Under the pieces are notes generated by a model. That model was not told the DNA's origin. It saw nothing but the letters and a program-made list of their open reading frames with translations, and did not search any database. The translations under genes and the position numbers were made by a program. This document shows positions 36,727 through 43,486 of a DNA stretch of 45,967 bases, one piece after another. Origin of the DNA: Flavobacteriaceae bacterium (lineage in GTDB: Bacteria; Bacteroidota; Bacteroidia; Flavobacteriales; Flavobacteriaceae). Position 1 is the stretch's first letter; the number at the start of each line of letters is the position of its first letter. The stretch lies in NCBI GenBank assembly GCA_030726725.1, contig JANRDC010000005.1, positions 1-45,967 on the forward strand, given 5' to 3'.

Positions 36727-37115
36727 AAAAACCAGATCAAGTCAAGTACAATGAGGAAACAGGACGTTATGACGCAGCCCTAACTCCCTATGCTACATCT
36801 GTTGGTGCACCCCGCATTGAAATGGACGATATCGAAGGATGGAAAACCCAACAAGTGGTCGTGGCCAACTCTATGCTCGAGGCGCAATTTGACGCCATAA
36901 AGGAACAGTACCTGGCGCTCAAAGAGCGGGTGGAAAGCAACGAGCGTATCTACCGCGCACATTTTAAATTCACCCCAATTGTCGGTAAAACATACCATTT
37001 GTATGAAAGTGTGCAAGGGGGCGAATTCCTCTCCTTGCTACTCCCAAGCGAGTGCAACTTTGTACACCTAGGCTCTTATAAACTCACCGATCACCAGATT
37101 TGGGAGCCTGTATAA
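36723..37115 (+). CDS. DUF2452 protein
   Basis: A 130-residue soluble protein. The N-terminal PYATSVGAPRIEMDDIEGWK region, a central helical stretch and a C-terminal FKFTPIVGKTYHLYES / EFLSLLLPSEC segment identify DUF2452, another small family associated with photolyase operons. Function unknown. It is the last gene of the seven-gene rightward operon, which ends at the hairpin at 37122-37144. Confidence 0.85.
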   Translation: MKKPDQVKYNEETGRYDAALTPYATSVGAPRIEMDDIEGWKTQQVVVANSMLEAQFDAIKEQYLALKERVESNERIYRAHFKFTPIVGKTYHLYESVQGGEFLSLLLPSECNFVHLGSYKLTDHQIWEPV

Positions 37116-37121
37116 AAAAGT

Positions 37122-37144
37122 GGGGGCGGCCTTCGGCCGCCCCC
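37122..37144 (-). terminator. GC-rich intrinsic terminator between convergent operons
   Basis: GGGGGCGGCC, a TTC loop and GGCCGCCCCC form a perfect 10-bp stem. Six A residues precede it on the plus strand (37114-37119), giving a U-run for leftward transcripts, so it most clearly ends the SulP-carbonic anhydrase operon. It also lies just after the rightward DUF2452 stop and may block readthrough both ways. Confidence 0.85.
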
Positions 37145-37166
37145 AACAAACAATAAATAAATTCAA

Positions 37167-37796
37167 TTAGGCGTGAAAAGTCACGACACCCGTCTGGATG
37201 TCATACATACCGCTGACAATTTTTATTGCTCCAGCCTGCTCCATCTCCGCTAAAATAGGGCTGTTTTTCCTGATCATTTCCACGGTCCTATCCACATTAG
37301 CATTGGCCACAGCATCGACGAAATCAATGTTTTTGCTGTTGCGCAACGATTTTTCTTTAGGATCATCAATCAAATCCATCGCTGGAGTTATTTTATCGAG
37401 CAAATGAGTCAAATTACCCAATTCCACACCATCACATGCCCCTTTAACTGCCCCGCAGTTCGTGTGACCCAAAACTACAATGGCTTTAGTTCCTGCCACC
37501 TTACTGGCAAATTCCATACTCCCGAGAATGTCCTTATTGACAATGTTACCCGCGATGCGGATGCTGAAAATATCTCCAATACCTTGGTCGAATATAAGTT
37601 CTGCCGAAACCCTGGAATCAATACAACTCAGTATGGTGGCAAAGGGGTATTGGCCATCACTGGTCTGGTTTACTTGTTCCATTAAGTTCCTATTGATTTT
37701 TGTGTTCTCCACAAAACGTTTGTTGCCGTCCCTAAGCAGTTGAACTGCTTGGTCTGGGGTGATTCTTGCTTGTTGTTCTGCTGTTAGTGTTTTCAT
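37167..37796 (-). CDS. Beta-carbonic anhydrase paired with SulP transporter
   Basis: A 209-residue enzyme interconverting CO2 and bicarbonate. Zinc ligands C58, H111, C114 and the D60-R62 dyad (SCIDSR; GHTNCGAV) are intact. It is encoded 9 nt after the SulP gene. The pair suggests conversion or trapping of inorganic carbon brought in by the transporter. It is only distantly similar to the copy at 25.5 kb, so it is not a recent duplicate. Confidence 0.95.
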   Translation of the reverse strand: MKTLTAEQQARITPDQAVQLLRDGNKRFVENTKINRNLMEQVNQTSDGQYPFATILSCIDSRVSAELIFDQGIGDIFSIRIAGNIVNKDILGSMEFASKVAGTKAIVVLGHTNCGAVKGACDGVELGNLTHLLDKITPAMDLIDDPKEKSLRNSKNIDFVDAVANANVDRTVEMIRKNSPILAEMEQAGAIKIVSGMYDIQTGVVTFHA

Positions 37797-37805
37797 GTCC
37801 CCTGC

Positions 37806-39386
37806 TTATATCGTTTGTTTGTCTAGTTGAAAAAATGCCATCAGATCGGTGGGATTATCCACGATACCCCGCTCAGAATTAATGCGGATATCAATCTGTT
37901 TGGCTTGCGCCTTAAAGGCAAAATCCTGAAAAATCTCGATGATGTCTTGGTCTAAATAACGGGTCTTGCGCACATCGACCTCCAACATCGTCTCGTTGGG
38001 TAAGGCTTCAAGCTCACGGATGATGGCCCCTTTGTTAAAAAAGGTCACCTCTTCTGCCAGCGTCATCTTGAATTTTGGTCGACCGTTACTCTGGTCCTCT
38101 AAATGTAAAAAGTGAGAGTTTTGGTAGCTCTTAATCAAAATGACCAATACGCCAACACCGAGCCCTAGACTGATACCTACCAAAAGATCCGTAAACACAA
38201 TCCCCAATACCGTGGTGGCAAATGGCACCCACTGTTTCCAACCCATGCGGTACATGGTAAAAAACAAGCTGGGCTTGGCCAGTTTATAGCCCACCAACAA
38301 CAACACCGCAGCGAGTACAGAAAGTGGGATTTTATTGAGCAAACGCGGTATCAATAATACTGCGAGCAACAAAAACAAACCGTGCAAAATCGCGGAAAGT
38401 TTACTTTTGTTTCCCGACTGAACATTGGCCGAACTGCGCACAATCACCTGCGTGATCGGAATCCCACCCACCAAACCAGACATGATATTGCCCACGCCCT
38501 GGGCCATCAATTCCCGATTGGTCGGGGTGACTCTTTTTTCTGGATCCAATTTATCCGTCGCCTCCACGCTCAGCAAGGTCTCCAAACTGGCGACCAGTGC
38601 TATGGTAAAGGCAATGACCCAAACATCCCCACGCCCGACGACGCTAAAGTCCGGAAAGGTAAACTGACCGAAAAAATCACTGACATTTCCAGGAACAGGA
38701 ACAGACACTAGATGGGTAGGATCGATCGCCCAAAGCGCATTTCCTTCAGTCAACACAAAATAAGTGATGCCCAAGGCAACGGCGACCAATGGCCCTTGTA
38801 CGACCTGAAATATCTTGGATTTTTTGGACAGGTATAGATCCCAAAAAAGCATAATTCCCAGACCGATCAATCCAATGGCGGTAGCGCTTACACTGATGTG
38901 TTCGGCAGTGCGCAATAGTTCAGAAAAGGTATTCTCCCCATCGGGCTGAATAAACGACATTTCCCCATTGGGGTCTGCGTCATACCCGAAAAAATGGGGG
39001 ATTTGCTTGAGTATAATGATGATGCCTATCCCGGTTAGCATGCCCTTAATCACTGAGTTGGGAAAGAAATACCCGATTACACCCGCTTTAACAACCCCCA
39101 AAATCAATTGAAGTACTCCCGCCAAAACCACAGCCACCAAAAAAGCCTCAAAACTCCCCAGGGTGCCAATGGCCGTCAAGACAATTGCAGCTAAACCCGC
39201 CGCAGGTCCACTGACGCCTACTTGAGAGCCACTGAGTGCTCCTACAACTACGCCTCCAATAATTCCAGCGATCAATCCAGAAAACAAGGGCGCACCTGAG
39301 GCCAATGCTACCCCTAAACAAAGCGGTAAGGCCACAAAAAAAACGACGATACTTGCCGGAAGATCCGACTTTAAATTTTTAAACAT
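37806..39386 (-). CDS. SulP-family anion (likely bicarbonate) transporter
   Basis: A 526-residue transporter with an N-terminal membrane domain of the SulP/SLC26 type (FVALPLCLGVALASGAPLFSGLIAGIIGG is the first signature, read in pieces; QGVGNIMSGLVGGIPITQVIVRSSANVQSG the second) and a C-terminal STAS-like domain (about residues 425-520). Family members carry sulfate or bicarbonate (BicA-type). The carbonic anhydrase partner and proteorhodopsin neighbourhood favour bicarbonate; the sequence alone does not prove it. Confidence 0.92.
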   Translation of the reverse strand: MFKNLKSDLPASIVVFFVALPLCLGVALASGAPLFSGLIAGIIGGVVVGALSGSQVGVSGPAAGLAAIVLTAIGTLGSFEAFLVAVVLAGVLQLILGVVKAGVIGYFFPNSVIKGMLTGIGIIIILKQIPHFFGYDADPNGEMSFIQPDGENTFSELLRTAEHISVSATAIGLIGLGIMLFWDLYLSKKSKIFQVVQGPLVAVALGITYFVLTEGNALWAIDPTHLVSVPVPGNVSDFFGQFTFPDFSVVGRGDVWVIAFTIALVASLETLLSVEATDKLDPEKRVTPTNRELMAQGVGNIMSGLVGGIPITQVIVRSSANVQSGNKSKLSAILHGLFLLLAVLLIPRLLNKIPLSVLAAVLLLVGYKLAKPSLFFTMYRMGWKQWVPFATTVLGIVFTDLLVGISLGLGVGVLVILIKSYQNSHFLHLEDQSNGRPKFKMTLAEEVTFFNKGAIIRELEALPNETMLEVDVRKTRYLDQDIIEIFQDFAFKAQAKQIDIRINSERGIVDNPTDLMAFFQLDKQTI

Positions 39387-39444
39387 ACATAAATGAATTT
39401 AGCCCCATAGGGCGATTGAAATAAATAGTAAAAGCTCCTGTGAA

Positions 39445-39762
39445 TTATGCCTGATCAGGTGGGTCGATGATGTCCCTGATGCTTCCTAGCGGAAGGTGAT
39501 CGGCATACACCCAATTGTGCTGGGTGACAATCTCCGAGGTAAACAAAGTATTTGAATGTCGGTTTTCCAAGATTTTCTCTTCATCCCAACCGACTTTAAC
39601 CAGATTATCTCCGCCTTCAGCGGAAGAATCATCTGGCGTATCTGCCCATTCTATCTCCTGGTTTAGGCCTGATTCAATAGGGGCATACATAAAAACATTT
39701 CCTGTGATGAAAGAGATCACAAAAAACCAAACAACAGCGATATGTGTATACCTATCATTCAT
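39445..39762 (-). CDS. Small membrane-anchored protein of unknown function
   Basis: A 105-residue protein with one N-terminal membrane segment (about residues 7-27, AVVWFFVISFITGNVFMYAP) and a polar, acidic C-terminal part (IEWADTPDDSSAEGG). I do not recognise a family. The start ATG overlaps the stop of the TetR gene, so it is translated from the TetR transcript and may be regulated by it. It lies between the TetR gene and SulP. Confidence 0.65.
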   Translation of the reverse strand: MNDRYTHIAVVWFFVISFITGNVFMYAPIESGLNQEIEWADTPDDSSAEGGDNLVKVGWDEEKILENRHSNTLFTSEIVTQHNWVYADHLPLGSIRDIIDPPDQA

Positions 39763-40432
39763 CAAGGATGGCTTTTTGAATGAGATCTCTGTAAAAAGAC
39801 TCTACCAAATGCGCTTCATCAGCGACCTGATCTGTAATTGTGGGGAGATGATCTGCAAAAAACCGCATTTGATGAGCCCCCTCTACCACAGTGGTGATTA
39901 ACATATGTGGGTATGCATAATTGGGGTTCAATGCGGTAACCATATCGCTTACCCGTTGAATCACTCTTTTATATACCCCAAAAAGTCCATCTTCATTTTC
40001 TTGATCTATAGACTTGGTATGCATGGCCTTGGGGGCCTCTGTGATGATGACTCTTTGCAACTGGGCTGCATTCATACAAGCCACCAAGGTTCCGTCAGGC
40101 CACTTTTGCGTCAACAAGGAGACAGCGATGCCTAGCTTTTCTTGGGCATCTGCAATACCTGAGGTGGAAAAAACCAATTGATACTCCATCCATGACCAGT
40201 ACCAATTGATCAAATACAGCAACAATTGATGTTTGCTCTCAAAGTATCGGTAAATAGAGCTTTCATTGGACTGTATGTCTACACCGAGCTTCTTAAATGT
40301 AAATTCCTCAAATCCCAAAGACTCGATCAAAGCTACACCGTGTTGCACGATTTTTTTACCCAACTCAGAAGACAAAGGGTCTTTGAGGTAGAGCTTTTCG
40401 TGCACCCTGAGATTGATCGATAAATGCTGCAT
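39755..40432 (-). CDS. TetR-family regulator beside blh and proteorhodopsin
   Basis: A 225-residue protein with a typical N-terminal TetR HTH: LGKKIVQHGVALIESLGFEEFTFKKLGVDIQSNESSIYRYFESKHQLL (residues 24-71, read in pieces). The C-terminal ligand domain is helical. The ATG at 40432 lies 4 nt after a -7 box that is overlapped by a perfect 17-bp palindrome, so self-repression is likely. It lies between blh (upstream, same strand) and the small membrane protein. The ligand is unknown; retinal or carotenoid-derived compounds are a reasonable guess from position. Confidence 0.9.
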   Translation of the reverse strand: MQHLSINLRVHEKLYLKDPLSSELGKKIVQHGVALIESLGFEEFTFKKLGVDIQSNESSIYRYFESKHQLLLYLINWYWSWMEYQLVFSTSGIADAQEKLGIAVSLLTQKWPDGTLVACMNAAQLQRVIITEAPKAMHTKSIDQENEDGLFGVYKRVIQRVSDMVTALNPNYAYPHMLITTVVEGAHQMRFFADHLPTITDQVADEAHLVESFYRDLIQKAILDE

Positions 40433-40436
40433 ATAA

Positions 40437-40444
40437 CAAATATA
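40437..40444 (-). promoter_or_regulatory. -7 box of the TetR-small membrane protein operon
   Basis: The minus strand reads TATATTTG, an exact TAnnTTTG match, ending 4 nt before the TetR ATG. This predicts a leaderless or near-leaderless mRNA. Confidence 0.55.
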
Positions 40445-40459
40445 ATAGTAATACTATTA
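40443..40459. promoter_or_regulatory. Perfect palindromic operator for the TetR regulator
   Basis: TAATAGTA-A-TACTATTA is a perfect 17-bp palindrome with 8-bp arms and a single central base. It overlaps the upstream end of the -7 box. Size and placement are typical of TetR self-repression. The 9-mer TATAATAGT that spans its left end (40441-40449) recurs exactly upstream of proteorhodopsin at 41425-41433. Confidence 0.65.
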
Positions 40460-40467
40460 AAATGTCA

Positions 40468-40475
40468 TTGTTTAA
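40468..40475. promoter_or_regulatory. TTGTTTAA motif between blh and the TetR gene
   Basis: TTGTTTAA matches 8 of 9 bases of the arms found at 32.3 kb, with ATTGTTTAA as the full window. It lies in the 50-bp gap between the blh stop and the TetR start. It may be chance in this A+T-rich spacer. Confidence 0.25.
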
Positions 40476-40482
40476 CATTCTT

Positions 40483-41352
40483 TTAAGTGGTAGGTTTTCG
40501 AAAAAGCTGACCGATGAGTAGAATGTGGGGGAAAGTAATTCCTACCCCAGCAGCAAGCAAGACGGGAAATAGACTCCCTTGAAGTAAAGTATTGGCCCAA
40601 AGCAAAGCGGCAAATCCCAAAAGCGCTACGCCCCAAAACGGTAAACCCTTAATCAAATATTGCTTGAGGTGATCCCGGGAAAAACTGCCAAATGACTCTT
40701 TGATTTGATCGGCCATAGAGGGCAAAGCATGCCAAAGCACAAAATACAATCCAAATGAAAGGGCCAAATCTGTGCTTTTAAACACGGCCCAAAAGAGCAG
40801 TAGATAAAAAACTTCTTTGGGCAGCTCCCCTTGAAAGGCATTATAGTCAATCACCCAAAACAGGGCGAGCAAAAGTCCTGAACTGATGGTCATCACCTCC
40901 CAAGGCAGGTTGATAAAGGATTGACCTGTCATGGGAACCAACAGCGCTTCAACTTCTTGAGGATGACTGCTGATCAACATCCCAAAAAGAAACAATCCAT
41001 AGACCATATAATGTAACCTGGGAAAATGCTTTAAGGCTCTTGAGTGCAGATGCTGTTCGCCAAAATGATAGCTACTGACCAGTAAAAAAAACCAAAAACC
41101 GATCACAGGTGCCGCAAATACCAATAAAAACACCAATAAGACAAAGAGCAGGTAATAAGCAATCAGAACGGTTACATTCTTATTTCTTGCATTGACAATC
41201 AAAGACTTAAATAAAAAAATATCAAATGATCCGTGCATCAAGCCTAAAGTGAGTGAAAAAAATCCAGCGAGGTAAATCTCTGCGAGCGGGCTTAAATAAA
41301 GGGAAAGCCAAATAATTAATACCGTAAAAATGATGCTAAATTTTTGTGTCAT
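40483..41352 (-). CDS. blh: Beta-carotene 15,15'-dioxygenase (Brp/Blh family)
   Basis: Cleaves beta-carotene to two retinals, giving the proteorhodopsin chromophore. A 289-residue membrane enzyme with about eight hydrophobic segments. The four histidines expected to bind iron are visible: H40 (LGLMHGSFD), H96 (SSYHFGEQH), H208 (VLWHALPS) and H276 (ITFPHILL). It is divergent from proteorhodopsin with a 106-bp intergenic region. Genes for beta-carotene synthesis are not in this window. Confidence 0.94.
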   Translation of the reverse strand: MTQKFSIIFTVLIIWLSLYLSPLAEIYLAGFFSLTLGLMHGSFDIFLFKSLIVNARNKNVTVLIAYYLLFVLLVFLLVFAAPVIGFWFFLLVSSYHFGEQHLHSRALKHFPRLHYMVYGLFLFGMLISSHPQEVEALLVPMTGQSFINLPWEVMTISSGLLLALFWVIDYNAFQGELPKEVFYLLLFWAVFKSTDLALSFGLYFVLWHALPSMADQIKESFGSFSRDHLKQYLIKGLPFWGVALLGFAALLWANTLLQGSLFPVLLAAGVGITFPHILLIGQLFRKPTT

Positions 41353-41411
41353 CCAAAAAAACTATTCTAAATATTTATTGAATTTACATTTTTTATTTTG
41401 AAGGTTCATTA

Positions 41412-41447
41412 TTTTGTTTAACTTTATAATAGTTTAATCAAACAAAA
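41412..41447. promoter_or_regulatory. Inverted repeat in the blh-proteorhodopsin intergenic region
   Basis: TTTTGTTT (41412-41419) and AAACAAAA (41440-41447) are exact 8-bp inverted arms with a 20-nt spacer. The left part contains TTTGTTTAA (41413-41421), identical to the arm at 32.3 kb. GTTTAA also occurs twice in direct orientation (41416-41421 and 41432-41437). TATAATAGT at 41425-41433 is shared exactly with the TetR operator region. The site may integrate two regulators, by inference. Confidence 0.4.
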
Positions 41448-41450
41448 ATA
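41443..41450 (-). promoter_or_regulatory. Putative -7 box for blh
   Basis: The minus strand reads TATTTTTG, an exact TAnnTTTG match, about 90 nt upstream of the blh ATG. It overlaps the right arm of the inverted repeat. For proteorhodopsin itself, the best plus-strand match is TTATTTTG at 41409-41416, one base off consensus. Confidence 0.35.
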
Positions 41451-41458
41451 AATCAACC

Positions 41459-42181
41459 ATGACAAAACTATTAAGCATGCTTCCTTTGGCGTCTCAGATG
41501 GCACCAAATGACTACGTTGGCTTTACATTCTTTGTAGGATGTATGGCGATGATGGCCGCTTCGGCCTTTTTCTTTTTGTCGATGAACGGATTTGACCGCA
41601 AATGGAGGACTTCTATCCTTGTTTCCGGTTTGATCACTTTTATCGCTGCTGTACACTACTGGTACATGAGGGATTATTGGGCAGCCTTTGGCGAGTCTCC
41701 AACATTCTTCCGCTATGTGGATTGGGTATTGACTGTGCCGCTGATGTGTGTGGAGTTCTACTTGATTCTTAAAGCTGCTGGAGCTAAAAAATCACTGATG
41801 TGGAGAATGATCTTCCTGTCGATTGTGATGCTAGTTACTGGGTACTTTGGAGAAACCATCGACAGAGACAACGCACAAGTTTGGGGTCTGATTTCTGGTA
41901 TCGCTTACTTTGTCATCGTGTATGACATCTGGGTGGGTGAGGCTAAGAAATTGGCTACTGCGGCTGGTGGAGCTGTTCTTTCAGCCCACAAAATGTTGAG
42001 CTGGTTTGTCCTTGTAGGATGGGCTATTTACCCCATCGGTTACATGGCTGGTACTCCAGGATGGTACGACAGTATCTTTGGTGGACTTAACCTAGATGTG
42101 ATCTACAACATCGGGGATGCCATCAACAAAATTGGATTCGGTTTAGTGGTATACAGCTTGGCTGTAGCTAAATCAGAATAA
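41459..42181 (+). CDS. Proteorhodopsin, green-absorbing proton pump
   Basis: A 240-residue seven-helix light-driven proton pump. The retinal Schiff-base lysine is K224 in helix G (DAINKIGFG). Helix C, RYVDWVLTVPLMCVEFYLI, holds proton acceptor D88, T92 and donor E99, the DTE set of outward H+ pumps (not the NDQ set of sodium pumps). H66 matches the acceptor-partner H75. The spectral-tuning position (105 in the reference protein) is M96, typical of green-tuned flavobacterial proteins. The first 15 residues resemble a short leader. A strong terminator follows, so it is a single-gene transcript, divergent from blh. Confidence 0.98.
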   Translation: MTKLLSMLPLASQMAPNDYVGFTFFVGCMAMMAASAFFFLSMNGFDRKWRTSILVSGLITFIAAVHYWYMRDYWAAFGESPTFFRYVDWVLTVPLMCVEFYLILKAAGAKKSLMWRMIFLSIVMLVTGYFGETIDRDNAQVWGLISGIAYFVIVYDIWVGEAKKLATAAGGAVLSAHKMLSWFVLVGWAIYPIGYMAGTPGWYDSIFGGLNLDVIYNIGDAINKIGFGLVVYSLAVAKSE

Positions 42182-42197
42182 CGACAACTTTACAGGT

Positions 42198-42222
42198 AAA
42201 AGGCCGCCAAAAGCGGCCTTTT
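42198..42222 (+). terminator. Intrinsic terminator after proteorhodopsin
   Basis: AAAAGGCCGC and GCGGCCTTTT form a perfect 10-bp stem with a CAAAA loop, followed by C, TTG and TTTT. It lies 17 nt after the proteorhodopsin stop and insulates the downstream lipid gene. Confidence 0.9.
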
Positions 42223-42263
42223 CTTGTTTTAGGGTAGTACCTTGCGAAACTCAAACCTTTTGG

Positions 42264-43037
42264 ATGAAAAAACTAGGAGCACAGTACCGATTTATTGATT
42301 TATCCGACTATGGACGACCGCTTTCAGACCAAATTGCCATTTCGCTAAAAGACACCTGGGTTACTGCTATCCACCTTACCCTGTTATTTGGACTTGCTGG
42401 AATGATGGCCTTTTATGCCATCGTAGCAGGGCATTACAAAACCGCGTTGCTTTTTCTGCTCATCAAATCGGTTATCGATGGAGCAGACGGCGCATTGGCC
42501 AGGCTAAATAATCAACCTAGTTATACCGGCAGATATCTGGACAGCGTCTTCGATATACTGCTTAATCTTATTTTCTTGGGCGGTATCTGGTATATCAGCG
42601 ACTCTTCATGGATTTGGTGGGTGGCCGCATTTATCTCCCTACAACTCCAAGGCACGCTCTACAACTACTACTACGTGATTTTGCGCAACAGGCTTTCTGG
42701 GGGCGACAACACCAGCAAAGTCTTTGAGTACAAGGTTCCTGAGGCCCTCCCCGGCGAATCCCAATGGTCAGTCAACCTTATGTACCGGTGTTACCAGATA
42801 TGCTATGGCGTTTTTGACAAAACCATTCACGCGCTTGATCCCAAGGCCTATCAAGAGACCTTACCTCAACCGTGGTTGATGACCTTGGTATCCGTGTACG
42901 GGCTTGGATTTCAACTCCTGCTCTTGGGCTGCTCCTTAATTTGGCTCCCTACCTCTTGGATTTTACCGGGTATCGTTGTCTTTAACCTGTTTATTCCCCT
43001 TTTTATCACCCTGAGAAAATACACCCAAAACCCATGA
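42264..43037 (+). CDS. CDP-alcohol phosphatidyltransferase family protein
   Basis: An integral membrane enzyme of 257 residues that joins a CDP-linked lipid to an alcohol. The complete CDP-AP metal motif is present: D72, D75-G76, A79-R80, G89, D93 and D97, in exact spacing. About six membrane segments follow the family layout. The alcohol cannot be read from sequence. Its stop overlaps the next gene's ATG (ATGA), starting a run of three coupled genes. Confidence 0.88.
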   Translation: MKKLGAQYRFIDLSDYGRPLSDQIAISLKDTWVTAIHLTLLFGLAGMMAFYAIVAGHYKTALLFLLIKSVIDGADGALARLNNQPSYTGRYLDSVFDILLNLIFLGGIWYISDSSWIWWVAAFISLQLQGTLYNYYYVILRNRLSGGDNTSKVFEYKVPEALPGESQWSVNLMYRCYQICYGVFDKTIHALDPKAYQETLPQPWLMTLVSVYGLGFQLLLLGCSLIWLPTSWILPGIVVFNLFIPLFITLRKYTQNP

Positions 43038-43486
43038 TTGCACTTACTTCGTACAGCGACAAAAAAACCAAAAAGGCTTTTGATCAATTGATTGGTCCTC
43101 CCTTTTCCATTTGGGATATCTTAAAGAAAGGAAGGGTGGGTTCTGCTTATTTTAAGGTGGCTTCCTTGCGCCTAGGCGAATCTTTCCCAGAACTACAACA
43201 AGCCCCTGACGTTCGGGCGGTGCTAGAAATCAGGCCAAACGGAATTTTGGTACACCTCAAACACCGAAACGACACCTATGCCTGGGCTTTGCCCTTCTAC
43301 CAAATGCACTTATACCACACCGACCACCTGGGCATCTATGGACAGGGTCTAGGAATTCAACTGTACAAAGACAAGCAATACGATAAAAACCAAGGGTTTT
43401 TGCGTATTTTAGAACAGGCCAAGGCTGACTTCCACGAGCGTTTCCCACCTCTGGAAGCCAATCCTCCTTACGGCTCTAGCTTATGA
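43034..43486 (+). CDS. Hypothetical cytosolic protein in the CDP-AP operon
   Basis: A 150-residue protein without signal peptide or membrane segment. I do not recognise a family. The middle (ILVHLKHRNDTYAWALPFYQMHLYHTDHLGIYGQG, seen in pieces) looks like mixed beta-strands of the sort found in PH-like domains. It overlaps both neighbours by 4 nt, so it is co-translated with the lipid enzyme and the SGNH hydrolase. Confidence 0.7.
   Translation: MIALTSYSDKKTKKAFDQLIGPPFSIWDILKKGRVGSAYFKVASLRLGESFPELQQAPDVRAVLEIRPNGILVHLKHRNDTYAWALPFYQMHLYHTDHLGIYGQGLGIQLYKDKQYDKNQGFLRILEQAKADFHERFPPLEANPPYGSSL

Noticed and set aside
39402-39415. GCCC-CATA-GGGC short hairpin upstream of SulP
   Set aside because: The stem is about 4-5 bp and has no T-tract or fixed distance to a gene start.
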